Position numbers and translations under genes: made by a program
The notes under the pieces: model-generated
The model's database searches: none
Told to the model about the DNA's origin: nothing
The model's input: only the letters and a program-made list of their open reading frames with translations
Part shown: piece by piece, positions 35,970 to 46,447 of the stretch
Layout of the letters: every line of letters begins with the position of its first letter
How positions within the stretch are numbered: the stretch's first letter is position 1
Assembly (NCBI GenBank): GCA_963682055.1
Contig: OY821745.1
Coordinates: 16,437,501 to 16,501,500, forward strand
DNA: 64,000 bases
Origin: Primula veris
Lineage: Eukaryota; Streptophyta; Magnoliopsida; Ericales; Primulaceae
Reading direction: 5' to 3'

Positions 35970-36135
35970 CTCATTTACAGTCGATCGATCGTCAGATAAA
36001 ACGACCGATCGTTTTGTTACAGACGACCGATCGTTACATAAAACGACCGATCGTTTTTTAGTCCTACTCTCTGGATTTTTTTTTGGCCTTTTTCGATCGA
36101 TCGTCACACAAAAACGACCGATCGTTTTTGTGATT
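35970..36135 (+). repeat. CGATCG-core motif array upstream of the third ORF
   Basis: Six motifs (CGATCGATCGTC, then ACGACCGATCGTTTT variants) at about 35980, 36001, 36023, 36040, 36093 and 36115. They are the same type as those in the LTRs and lie 130-290 bases before the ATG at 36263. Confidence 0.85.
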
Positions 36136-36262
36136 TTCTGTGTTAAAACACCTTTCAAAACCCTAAATTCATTAAACACTTCAAAAAACTCTCTCTCTCA
36201 ATTTCGCCTCCTCCTCCAAAATCACCCAATTTTTCAATTTTTTTAATCCAAGTCAATCAAAC

Positions 36263-37585
36263 ATGGCTCGTACGAAGAGTGCCTCACGCAACCTTGTTGA
36301 TGAACCCGAGGACGACTACGTACCTCCGTCCACTCGCCCCCGCATTCCTCGCGCTCGCCGAGCCGGCTCATCCTCCACCGCTCCTCCCTCGGGCCCCGGT
36401 GCCCCTTCCGGCTCTCTTCCACCTCTATATCCACCTTCAATGGATAAAAGAGGTATTTTATCAAATTTCACACTCGATATGAATCTCTTTCGTGAACGTT
36501 TTCCCGCTCTTATGATAGATTTAAGCTTTTACAAACTTGATACTATCCTTTCTCTTAAAGAACCCTTTTACAAAGAAAATGTTTATGAATTCTATTACAA
36601 CCTCGCTCTTGATAGGGATGATGGCGCACTTCGCTTGCGTTCATCATTTAACGGACAACCTTTCGTTTACGGTATAGACCGTCTACGAACCCTTTTACGC
36701 CTAGATAACGATGGTGTCCATGAGTCGAGTGACGATCTTTGCGACCAACTCGAGATCGAAAATTTTAATGATCTTAAAAACGAAATTTTTCATCCCCTCC
36801 ATAACAATCAATCCAACAAAGCTCATGGCCTCTTATTCCGAAACAAATTAGCCTATCACATCCTATCTCACATTGTCCTACCCCATACTTCCAATTTCAC
36901 GGATGTCACCAACGAGTATATCTTTCTTCTCGGGTGCATCCATCGCCGAGTCAAACTCGACTTTGCCACTCTCATCTTCCTTAAGATGGATTCGCTCAAA
37001 ACGAAATCCAAAAATGGGCTACCTTACGGTGCCTTGATTTCGGCCATCCTTAAGGACCTTCATCTAGTTCCCGGTGGAACTTTGTTCAAAAATAAGGACA
37101 AACATATTTGGGATACTTCCTATCTTTCCCAAATGTCCATAAAATTCAATACTACCGACAAGACCATTACGTGGTCCGGTAAACGGGTGTCCGGCCCCGG
37201 CTATACCCCTCTTTCCCCCGAAGAGGAAGAGTATGTCGGCCCCAAGGCCACATCGCGTGCTTCTCATGAGGACGTCGCTATATCCTCCGATTCCATTCCC
37301 CCCACCGATATCCCTACATCCTCTCGTCCCTCTCGACGACAAGGAAAAGCTCAAGTGGGATCGTCTTCTCGTATCCCGCGCTCCGACAAGTTCTATGACT
37401 CTCTCTACATCAACCAATACCACAATGCACAAACGACCCGTCGATTGTTTCGATTTTTTAACCCGGGACAAGAAGAGCTCGACCGACTTGATCGTGAAAG
37501 CGCCGAACAAAAGGCACAATTTCATGAATTCTTTCCAAATGACGACGACGACGACGAAGATGATGCGACTTCCCACCGCGACTAG
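36263..37585 (+). CDS. Third ORF of Sirevirus copy B, resembles the 'putative plant transposon protein' family
   Basis: 440 residues between pol and the 3' LTR, where many Sireviruses carry an envelope-like gene. The N terminus (1-60) is basic and Ser/Pro-rich and begins ARTKSASR after Met. A globular core (about 65-290) has YEFYYNLAL, FVYGIDRLRTLLRL, HIVLPHTSNFTDVTNEY and LPYGALISAILKDLHL, a pattern I associate with the plant Transposase_32-type domain. The C-terminal tail is acidic (NDDDDDEDD). I see no signal peptide or membrane segment, so a classical envelope role is unlikely. The start ATG is in a good context (AACATGGCT). Function is unknown. Confidence 0.85.
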   Translation: MARTKSASRNLVDEPEDDYVPPSTRPRIPRARRAGSSSTAPPSGPGAPSGSLPPLYPPSMDKRGILSNFTLDMNLFRERFPALMIDLSFYKLDTILSLKEPFYKENVYEFYYNLALDRDDGALRLRSSFNGQPFVYGIDRLRTLLRLDNDGVHESSDDLCDQLEIENFNDLKNEIFHPLHNNQSNKAHGLLFRNKLAYHILSHIVLPHTSNFTDVTNEYIFLLGCIHRRVKLDFATLIFLKMDSLKTKSKNGLPYGALISAILKDLHLVPGGTLFKNKDKHIWDTSYLSQMSIKFNTTDKTITWSGKRVSGPGYTPLSPEEEEYVGPKATSRASHEDVAISSDSIPPTDIPTSSRPSRRQGKAQVGSSSRIPRSDKFYDSLYINQYHNAQTTRRLFRFFNPGQEELDRLDRESAEQKAQFHEFFPNDDDDDEDDATSHRD

Positions 37586-38123
37586 GCGGAGATATTATTT
37601 TCATGTTTTTTTTTGATGATGTCAAAGGGGGAGAAATACCTCTCTATTGTTTTTCTCTTTGCATTGTATTTCTATTTCCTTTGAGTTGAACAAGTTGTTT
37701 TTGATGTAATAAGTAGGAAACGGTTTTTACTTGATTATTATGATGCGTTTCTTCTTACATTTGCTCTTGTTTATATGGCATTGTGTGATTGGGATTTTAA
37801 CTATGCGTTTGGATCTTATTTGATATTATTGCATTTAGTGCGCATAGTTTGCTAATTGATTGGATTATATATTTTGTTTTTCTTTTGTGGCGATTGACCA
37901 TTTTTAGGCAAAACTATGGCCAAATTTTCGCTTGCATATCGATCTTCGTTATCCCTAATCGTTTAGCATTGTGATTATTTTTTTTTAAATCGGATGTTAT
38001 GACATTTACTTGCTTTTTCTCAAAATTCTATTATCCAAGTAAAGCGTCATCTATACATTTCGGTTATACTTGTTTAAACAAAAAGAGCTTATAGTATGTT
38101 GAAGTCAATATTTTGTCATCATC
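37586..38123 (+). other. 3' untranslated region of Sirevirus copy B with an extra polypurine tract
   Basis: AAAGGGGGAGAAA at 37624-37636 follows GATGATGTC, mirroring the real tract at 38124-38136 that follows GTCATCATC. The remainder is T-rich and non-coding. Confidence 0.7.
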
Positions 38124-38136
38124 AAAAAGGGAGAGA
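38124..38136 (+). other. Polypurine tract of Sirevirus copy B
   Basis: AAAAAGGGAGAGA, one base before the 3' LTR. Confidence 0.9.
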
Positions 38137-38137
38137 T

Positions 38138-39321
38138 TGTTGAACGTTGATTCTTCAAATCGTTTATTTTGATGATAACAATATTTGTAAAACATGATAA
38201 AAGCTCGTTTTGCGTACTAATCATTTATCTAGCGTGTCAAAGGGTCAAAATGATAGAATACGCAAATACGAAGTCAACGGATCAAGCGGAACGTCAATCG
38301 GAATTAAATCGAACAAGTTACAAGCTTTCGAAGTTGGTCGAGAAAACCGAAACTTGCCCAGAATAAAAAACGATTGATCTATAAGCAAAAACGATCGATC
38401 ATTTTCAGTGTAATTCCTTCCAGAGAGCACAACGTTAAAACGACCGATCGTCAAGAGGAAACGACCGATCGTTTTCAGTGTAAATTCTTCCAGAGAACTC
38501 AGATTAAAAACGACCGATCGTTTTACAGAAACGACCGATCGTTTCTGTAGAATTTCAAATTCCAGCTTTTAAGCTCTTCCTGAAAATTGGGCGAACCACT
38601 GCATTTACCAGCATTCAATTCTGCCAACAACCAGCAACGGTCTGAAATTAAATGCTGAAGCTTTTCTCCCTACAAAAAGCTCCCAATCCCTTTGAAGAAA
38701 AGCATCCAAGCATTCAACAACTTATAAGCAATTCTTACAAAGCTATTCTTCAAGCTTATACTACAAAATCTCACTTGTATTATTAAATATTCTCGAGAGT
38801 ATTATTCTTGCAATTCTATAAACTTCGAGATATTATTTGTTAGTGAGTGATCAAATTTGTAAAAGAGTAATTTTATAAACTCATTTGTGAGCGAGTGAAT
38901 TGGGTAGAGGCTTTTAAGCAAGAGTAGCTTAAAAGCTCTAGGTCATTTATTCGGGATACTCATATAGTGAGGGGGAGCGTAATCGGTTGATTAAGCTCAT
39001 TAAGGTGTAACCTTGGAACGAAGATTATTTAGTAAAACACTCGGTAGAGAATATACCGAGGAGAGGACGTAGGCGCGTTTTGCCGAACCTCTATAAATCT
39101 TGCGTTATTTCTTTTCCCTACACTTTTACTTTTCGCAAACTATTAATTGCTTATATTCATTACTTGCATAGATTTTATTAGCAATTAGTTGTTAAAAAAA
39201 TTGATTAAGTCATAAAAACCGTATATTAGCTTAGTTTATATCACATAGATTTTATTCCGCAATAAACGTACGAAAACCTTATTCACCCCCCCTCTAAGGT
39301 TTAGACACCTACGGACCAACA
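38138..39321 (+). repeat. 3' LTR of Sirevirus copy B (1184 bp)
   Basis: Same as 29768-30951 apart from C at 39068 where the 5' LTR has T. Followed by the GTTAT duplication. Confidence 0.98.
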
Positions 39322-39326
39322 GTTAT

Positions 39327-39797
39327 TATATTTCTTTTTATACGTTGTTATCGTAGTTGTTGTTTGTGAGTTCTTGCATTTATGGGATTGAGTGACGGTA
39401 TCTTGTAATGTGCTGTCCCGTCTATGTATGTGCGTGGAACTCACCGTTACAGTTTTGTCTTTCAGGTAGTACTTAGATTGAGGCGTTTGGATAGGAGCAT
39501 TAGCAAGGTAGCGCATGGGTTCGGGGCTTCTTGAATCGTTTTGTTTTACTTAGACTATTTTTGAGGTTGTAGCTCACGGGCAAATTACATTCGTTTGTTT
39601 TCTTTTTATATAACCTTGTTAAAACCATCTCGTCTTGTAGCCGTGTTTGACAAACTTTTTATTTATTCGTTAATTGTTCCTTTAGCTCGCAAATTATTTT
39701 CTTTTAAAAGTTAAATTTTATACCAACAGGTTTATTTTCCTTTTGTTTAAGAATGTCACGCTTGATGTTCGCGTTTGACGGATTTTGTGGCGTGACA
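39327..39797 (+). repeat. 3' LTR of the gypsy element, right part
   Basis: Continues the LTR broken at 29767 and ends GGCGTGACA. It is followed by the element's own duplication TGTCA at 39798-39802. Confidence 0.95.
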
Positions 39798-39802
39798 TGT
39801 CA

Positions 39803-41119
39803 TTATCTGGTTTCTATGCCCGAACTATACCTAATCGGAACTATAGATAAATTGAAATGTAAATTTTGTGAAAGGGCAAGTGTGATGACTTGTGAATGCT
39901 AGCTTCTTCACTGTGAATCCTCTTATATTTATAGGAAGGTTCAACTATTTAGTAACTCCTTGTAGAGTAAAACCTCTTTATACTCGATATAGAGGAATAA
40001 ACTCTGTATTATAAAAATTTATAGTCCCGATTGGAGTTAGTTACAAATAATAATAAATGCATTATCATATTATGTATTTTCAGTCCCGACATAATAAATT
40101 TTCCTCATTATATTATTAAATGACATTACATTACTATAAATATATATTAAAAAATATATCTAATAAGTCGGCCCAATAACTGGTTAACAAATATTGTCCC
40201 AAATTATCTAAAAATACACTTACTATTTTTTTAATAACTAGTCATATAGCTTAATTACATTCAATTAACATATAAGAAAATTTTGATTTTTTCCGCATGA
40301 CTCACTTATCTCTCGTATACACAACCCCACACATCCCTTTTGCGTTCTTCATCACCGCTATTGTCATATCCGCTATATCTCAATAACAGTAAACTATTAT
40401 ATCTCTCTTAATATTTTACAGCTAATTTATTAGATTCATCTAATAATTATAGTGAATTCTATGTAAATCTTAACTTTATTTGTTAGTGAACATATATCTG
40501 CAACAACACGTTGCACTAACGAGTATGTCATAATTACTAGTATATATATGTATATGTATGTATGTATATATATCTATATATATGTATGTATGTTTATAAG
40601 TAAATAATATATGTGCGTGTGTGTATGTTTAGATTTTTGTGAACATTTATCGAAACTTGTTGGGCAGAATTTTTTAATTGTTAGGTTATCCTTTGACTTT
40701 CCCGTATGTGAAAATGTAGAGAGAAAGAGTTCGATTATGATTTTGTATATCACCAAATTCATTGACCGAACTTATACACTGCTCTCTCACCGATCATTAC
40801 AACGTTAGAGCGTTGATTTACTAAAAAAAATGCCAATTTTGTAAAGGCTTAGAAATTCATAGTACTACAATGACACAAATTAGGAAATCTTATAGTCGGA
40901 ATGTGAGTTGCTAAAGTTTTTGTTGAACTTTAGCTGCTGAAATGAACAGAATGAACATTACAAAAATTAATAAAAATGCCAATTAAGATCATACGACACA
41001 TACCGAAAAAACATAAATTAACATGAAAACTCAGTCATCCGTCAAATACCAAATTGATGGTTAACCAACAAACTTTAGCCGTTGAAGTTGCTCGTATGCT
41101 TCACCAATTTGCATACTTG
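39803..41119. other. No gene recognised
   Basis: AT-rich sequence with a TATG/TA microsatellite at about 40540-40600 and no coding signal. Repeated AGTCCCGA near 40022 and 40082 may mark an old repeat. Confidence 0.45.
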
Positions 41120-41303
41120 CATTACAAAATAATGTTGATTTAGTGAGAATAAAAAACTGTCATAAAATTATTGTTAATTTGAAATGATGTCATAAACCTG
41201 TCACAAATCTACTAAACTCTCAAAAATCTATCACTATAAACTCGTAATAAAAAAAAAACTGTCACTAATCAATGGCTATTCGGTTTTTTTTTTTTATGTA
41301 GTG
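41120..41303. mobile_element. CACTA-type MITE, 184 bp
   Basis: Starts CATTACAAAATAATG (first TIR base pair slightly diverged from CACTA) and ends TTTTTATGTAGTG. Flanked by the 3-bp duplication TTG (41117-41119 and 41304-41306). The same family end occurs at about 19152. Confidence 0.7.
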
Positions 41304-41442
41304 TTGTACTCATCATCATCCCACTTAGGCACTTACATCCCACAAAATATTTGAGGAAAAATATGAGAATAAGTGAATTAATAACCCATAAAGCAAGCAG
41401 GCGGGTTCCAATAAAAAAAAGACACTCAAAGTTGGTACCGCG

Positions 41443-41584
41443 TAATTTTTAATTTTTTACCTTACTCGTAAAGATTCCAAAATAGATGCTCCAAAACTAG
41501 AAAAAGTTCTCATGGACCTTCGCCAAACACTAAACAAAACAAAACAAACTTCTACTGTAATAATAAAATTATATAATAAAAAAG
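41443..41584 (+). repeat. Dispersed repeat, left part (interrupted by the MULE)
   Basis: Matches 6703 to about 6820. It resumes at 46058-46320 on the other side of the Mutator-like element. Confidence 0.8.
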
Positions 41585-41780
41585 GAGGTTAGATTTTTAT
41601 ACTATATTTTTTCTGAAAAAACGCACAAACCGTAAAAAAAAATCTACGGTTTGCAGTGATTCTGTGCAAACCGTAGATTTAATCTACGGTTTACAGTCAA
41701 TTCTGAAAATTGATCCAAACCGTAGATTAAATCTACGGTTTGCAGTAAATCACTGTAACCGTAGATTAAATCTACGGTTT
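41585..41780 (+). repeat. Left TIR of the MULE
   Basis: Contains successive near-palindromes of the form AAACCGTAGATTAAATCTAC followed by GGTTT, spaced by CAGTGATTCTGTG-type linkers. Confidence 0.92.
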
Positions 41781-42328
41781 GGATCAATTTTCAGAATTTA
41801 TACATAAAATAAATTAAAATTAAAATACTGAATATTTTTTTCAAATTAAACATGATTTTTTTAATAAAAAAACTAAATGCCTTATTCTTAAAATTTTACA
41901 TAAAATAAATTTGGTCAATTCTAACAATCTCTCAAAATAAACACAAAATTTACATAAATTTACAACAAAAAAAAGTTGATTTGATAAATTTTATATTTTT
42001 GGTTAATGTTATCTTTTTGTCAAGTGTATAAGGTGAGATTTATTGAAACATTAACTAAATCATCAATTTTTGGTAAGTGTTTTTGATTTGTTTTTAATAC
42101 TTGAATAACGCAATATGAAACATTAACTAAATCGTCAATTTGGTGTCAATCGTCAATTTTATTGAATGAAACAATAATAAATTATATAAATTTCATAAAA
42201 GAAATTAACTCAATATGCAAACATTAACTAAATTTCATAAAACATATTCATTAAACATGATACATCATATAAATTTACAACAACTTGGAAAAAAGAGTAA
42301 TTTACATAAAATAAAAAATAAAAACTAA

Positions 42329-43256
42329 TTATGGACTTGATACATCTGTAGCTTCTTCTTCAGTTACAATTTGCTTTTCGATTGCCTTTCTAGCGCCATA
42401 TATAAGTTGGAATTTGCTCAAAAATTTCCTTCCATGGCTCAGTGGCTCAGCAGACTCAGTGCGTGTTTGTTCCCACCGTGCTATAATTCTTGGCATTGGA
42501 AATATCCTTTCTTTAAGAATAACTTGAGCATAATGACAACTGTTGACAAACATTCCAGGAGGCGGACCAGTATAAAAGAGATAAAAAAGTGGCGTTTCAT
42601 ACTTGTACTCCTCCATTTTTATTTGGCCATAATGACAATAATACAATTGGCATATTATAATGAGATGCAATAAAAAAACCATAAGACGGAAATCTCATCC
42701 ATTTGTCACAAGGGGCGGGATTTGTAGGATCATAAAAATTCAAACTTGATAGAAAATAATCATAGCGGTAACCTTTAAAATCAAGATTCTCAAACAGATC
42801 ATAATAAACACCTTTCATTTGTTGCAGCTCTTGAAACAACTCACATCTAACTGCGTACCAATCATCTTCTCCATGTTCTTTACCCATCACATTTGCAATT
42901 ACTCGTAACCCACAATTACCATCCCCACGCATATCATAAACGGTATCGATGTAATTATGTAACATGACCCATATTTGGTCACTGTACAGGAAGGTTTGCC
43001 TATTGGTGGTGGGTTTATTTGTCTGGTTTTGCGGCCTCCTACTTGGGTTTACCTTTACCTCCGGTGTTTCTTCCTCTTTACCTTTGCCATTGTCTCTACT
43101 AGCACTAGCACTCTGTTCCTCCACATACTTCCATCCTGACTTATCTCTCTTACTAGAATTGTCTCCCTTTCTAGGTCTCCCACTAGTTTGTCTCACTTCG
43201 GGATCATTCATGGATGTTCTAGATGGTAAGATTATCTCTCGGAGTTGTATTTTCAT
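42329..43256 (-). pseudogene. OTU-type cysteine protease domain of the MULE protein, frameshifted
   Basis: The catalytic loop DMRGDGNCGLRVIANVMG has the Asp and nucleophilic Cys of OTU proteases. The histidine block FVNSCHYAQVILKERIFPMP lies further on (about 42520-42565) in a different frame, so a frameshift falls near 42600-42660. Upstream, GRPRKGDNSSKRDKSGWKYV is the usual Arg/Lys-rich tail that follows the SWIM finger of FAR1/MULE transposases, so OTU was fused to the transposase C terminus. OTU enzymes normally remove ubiquitin; whether a transposase-linked one does so is unknown. Confidence 0.85.
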
Positions 43257-43379
43257 AGACTGTTTTTCAACATTAGTTTTGGTAGAATAAACACTTTTAA
43301 ACTCTTCTATATCACCCTCTACCCCATAATCATCGGTGTTCCATTATCATCAATTACGTCTAATTTTTTCCAGAATGTA

Positions 43380-45002
43380 TAAATATATTCTAGAGGAAGA
43401 GGCTTCCCGAATAAAATATGTTCACTCATAATATGATGACAAGGTAACCCATGAGACAATTTTATACCGCAAGAACAATTCTCATCAGACTGGCCACTAT
43501 ATTTTTTTTTTCTTGAAATAATAAATCAAAGGCATGGCGTGTGATATAGGACCTAAGATTTTTAAATAGAGGTGTCCGTTCTGAATGTGGAAAATAAGAC
43601 TTGCATTTATCCAACTTCATCTTAATATCCTCAAACTGTTTTTCTAGAATTTTATTCACCTCTACTCAAACATTTTCAAGCGTACCAGTATTTGTGGAAA
43701 GAGATCTTTTTAACTTTCCATGTTGTTGTTCGGCTTGATTGCTAGTTCTGTTACCTAGATGTGTTGTATGTTGGTATAGCATGCAACAAACTTATCAGCA
43801 TAATCATTAAACAGCTTGTCTACATACTTAAACATAGCAGGGTACGATTTGTAAGAGAAATTGAAAGAAGATCGGTTATAATTGTACTCCTCTATCGACT
43901 CAGAATCAACCAATAAACCCCAATCATCTAGAAACGTTTGCCACTCCTCGTCTGAGATTTTTTTTTACAGTTTTTTAAAATATTTTTGGCAATATGAAAA
44001 GTGCACAATATATGATGAGAATCGGGAAAAACAACGGATAAAGCATTTATCAAGGTCATTTCTCTGTCGGTTACAAACACCCTAGGTAGTATACAACCCT
44101 CCAATGTATCTTTAAATTTTCTCAAATCCCATATATAACTTTCCTGAGTCTCATCACTCATGAAAACAAAATCTAAACAATATGTTTGATTCGTTAATGT
44201 CATTCCTACGACTTCTAGAAATGACATATTAAAACGGTTTGTCTTATATGTACAATCCATTAACAATATATCAGGAAAAGCTTTGAACATCCTTATAGAA
44301 TCGGGGTGTGCAAAAAACAAGTTCTCAAGGCTATGAGTTGTTGGGTTCATATTACAGTATAAGGTATAGCGATGTCTATCCAACAAATTAAATAGTTCTT
44401 GCATCGAGTTTCTACCATCTCGTTCTTTAACTTTCAGTCCAGCCAAATAATTTTGTATCGTTTTGGTGTTCGATACATTGTCAGGATTTCGATTTTTTAT
44501 GGCCTTTAATATTGCACTAACTTTAAAACTACTTTGCCTTAAACTTTTAACCATTTCTTTTTCCTCTTGTGTTAAACGAGCACGTCGTGCTTGCCCTTGG
44601 AGGTAAGTTGGAGGTGGGTGGTTATGTTGGCCATTTTCTACTTGACATATCCATTCACCATTAACTACGTAACCCTTAATGAAAAATGGACAATCTTTTT
44701 TCTTTGTACCTGAATTTACGGAAGATGGTTTCTTTTTTTCGTAAAGCCCCGATTTATCACACACAATATCAACATACGGTGCTAGTCCCATCACCCCCTC
44801 CAGACCTACGAATCGTAAGAATGAAACCCCAATTTCCAGCCACATCAGCAAGATCAGCAAACATTTCATCCCTTGTATCCCAAGTCAATTCATCAACTTC
44901 AAAATGCTCTGTATAGTCATTTAGCTCATCGTTTGAGCCACTGGATGAATCAACATTGTTGTAATTCCATTGGTTGTTGTCATAACCATAGTCGTAATTC
45001 AT
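43380..45002 (-). pseudogene. MULE transposase (FAR1-like N terminus, DDE core, SWIM), frameshifted
   Basis: From the ATG at 45002 (MNYDYGYDNN) an acidic leader runs into FAR1-like WDTRDEMFADLADVAGNWGF, then a frameshift near 44800. The main open block (44869-43928) has ICQVENGQHNHPPP (zinc-binding end of the FAR1 region), transposase LLMDCTYKTNRFNMSFLEVV and VFVTDREMTLINAL (two catalytic Asp) and CTFHIAKNI. After the poly-T tract at about 43965 the frame changes again; remains of the third acidic region (GNRTSNQAEQQHGKLK) lie near 43700-43740 and the SWIM finger ENCSCGIKLSHGLPCHH near 43430-43480. It once moved the element by cutting at its TIRs and is now inactive. Confidence 0.9.
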
Positions 45003-45131
45003 TTTTGAAAAGTGTTTGTTTATATTTTTTTTGGAAGAAATGACTATTTTTGAAGAGATTCAAGTGAGTGTTTGTGTTTGATTTTAGAGATTGTTAGAAT
45101 TTACAAAAATGAGCCATATTTATACACAAAA

Positions 45132-45547
45132 TTTCAGAAATCCCACAAGGTGTAGTCATTTTCAAACTTTAATAATGCATTGAGTAGTCATTTTCGGATA
45201 GGGTTGTCATGTCATAATAATTCAAAAGTGAGAAAGTGTTGTCGGATGCATTTGATGGATATTGTATCCAATGTCATTTACTCTACAAACCGTAGATTAC
45301 TTTTACGGTTTGTAGTGTTTTTTTTTACGGGTTGGTTAAATTTCAGAAACCCCACAAGGTGTAGTCATTTTTAAACTTAAATAATGCATTGAGTAGTCAT
45401 TTTCGGATAGGGTTGTCATCTCATAATAATTCAAAAGTGAGAAAGTGTTGTCGGATGCATTTGATGGATATGATATCCATTGTCATTTACACTACAAACC
45501 GTATATTAATTTTACGGTTTGTAGTGTTTTTTTTAACGGGTTGGTTA
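45132..45547 (+). repeat. 209-bp tandem duplication inside the MULE
   Basis: TTTCAGAAATCCCACAAGGT at 45132 recurs as TTTCAGAAACCCCACAAGGT at 45341. Both units carry TTGTCGGATGCATTTGATGG and end with the element's ACGGTTTGTAGTG motif. It lies upstream of the transposase start. Confidence 0.9.
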
Positions 45548-45861
45548 TTAACCAAGAGTTTTACTGTTTGTACTACATTATTTCTAAATTTACACACAAA
45601 CCGTACAAAAATTATACGGTTTATATGAATTCTGTGCAAACCGTAGATTAAATGTACGGTTTGTATGAATTTCTGTGCAAACCGTACATTAAATGTAAGG
45701 TTTGCTGAATTTTTCAGAAATTGCAGAACAGTCCCTGCATTTCGTAAAAACTCAATATTGGTCATATCAATTAAAATACTGAATATTTTTTACAAATTTA
45801 TAACTTAAAAATCAAACATACAAATCAAATTAAAAAAAATCAAACATAAAAATCAAACATA

Positions 45862-46057
45862 CAAATCGTAGATTTAATCTACGGTTTACAGTGATTTACT
45901 GCAAACCGTAGATTTAATCTACGGTTTGGATCAATTTTCAGAATTGACTGTAAACCGTAGATTAAATCTACGGTTTGCACAGAATCACTGCAAACCGTAG
46001 ATTTTTTCTACGGTTTGTGCGTTTTTCAGAAAAAATGTAGTATAAAAATCCAACCTC
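45862..46057 (-). repeat. Right TIR of the MULE
   Basis: Inverse of 41585-41780 with a handful of differences. Additional single copies of the AAACCGTA...TACGGTTT motif lie just inside it at about 45597-45710. Confidence 0.92.
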
Positions 46058-46320
46058 TAAAAAAGGGTAAAATGCGAATAACCTCCTTGAACTATCAGTT
46101 TTTGCAATTGTCCCCTATAAATTATCAAACTTTTGTAATTTTACCTCCCACTCCATTTTTGAAATGATATTATGCTTGATGATCCGTTTTGATTGATTTT
46201 TGATTTATTATAGTCGGTTATTTGATATTCATGCATGTCAAGTACATATTTTCCGGAATGACACAAAAGAATATTTTTTCTCACTAAAATAATATTTTAT
46301 TATAAAAATCTTCTTAAATC
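46058..46320 (+). repeat. Dispersed repeat, right part
   Basis: Continues the repeat broken at 41584; matches about 6820-7110. Confidence 0.8.
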
Positions 46321-46447
46321 AAGTGCATTGACATAGTACAAATATCAAACCGATAAATTTTTAAAACGAACAAATGAATATAAAATTATGTCATGTCGTT
46401 TTGCAGATAAACTTGAAGGTTAATTATAAAAGTTTGATAGTTTTGTG

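Larger units (their letters stand above)
29768..39321 (+). mobile_element. Sirevirus-type Ty1/copia element, copy B, complete and young (9554 bp)
   Basis: Two 1184-bp LTRs, a tRNA-iMet primer site, gag, pol, a third ORF and a polypurine tract, flanked by the target duplication GTTAT (29763-29767 and 39322-39326). By eye the LTRs differ at one base (T at 30698, C at 39068). All three ORFs are open. It sits inside the 3' LTR of the gypsy element. A second family member (copy A) is only 27 kb away, so the family has been recently active. Confidence 0.98.
20481..39797 (+). mobile_element. Ty3/gypsy chromovirus (Tekay-like), split by a nested Sirevirus
   Basis: The 5' LTR is 20481-22040 and the 3' LTR is 28547-29767 plus 39327-39797. 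The target duplication TGTCA is at 20476-20480 and 39798-39802, which proves both halves belong to one insertion. The interior has gag-pol in one frame ending in a chromodomain-like tail. Multiple stops and diverged LTRs mark it as old. The 9554-bp Sirevirus at 29768-39321 lies inside its 3' LTR. Confidence 0.97.
41585..46057 (-). mobile_element. Mutator-like element (MULE) with 196-bp TIRs and OTU domain
   Basis: Terminal inverted repeats of about 196 bp (41585-41780 and 45862-46057), both beginning GAGGTT, flanked by the 8-bp duplication TAAAAAAG (41577-41584 and 46058-46065). The interior encodes, on the minus strand, a FAR1-like DNA-binding region, MULE transposase, SWIM zinc finger and an OTU cysteine-protease domain. 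Several frameshifts make it defective. A related, uninterrupted copy of the target repeat at 6703-7110 confirms the borders. Confidence 0.93.

Noticed and set aside
45180..45651. Two short plus-strand frames beginning MSSHFRIGLS
   Set aside because: They are the two units of the 209-bp duplication in the MULE non-coding region.
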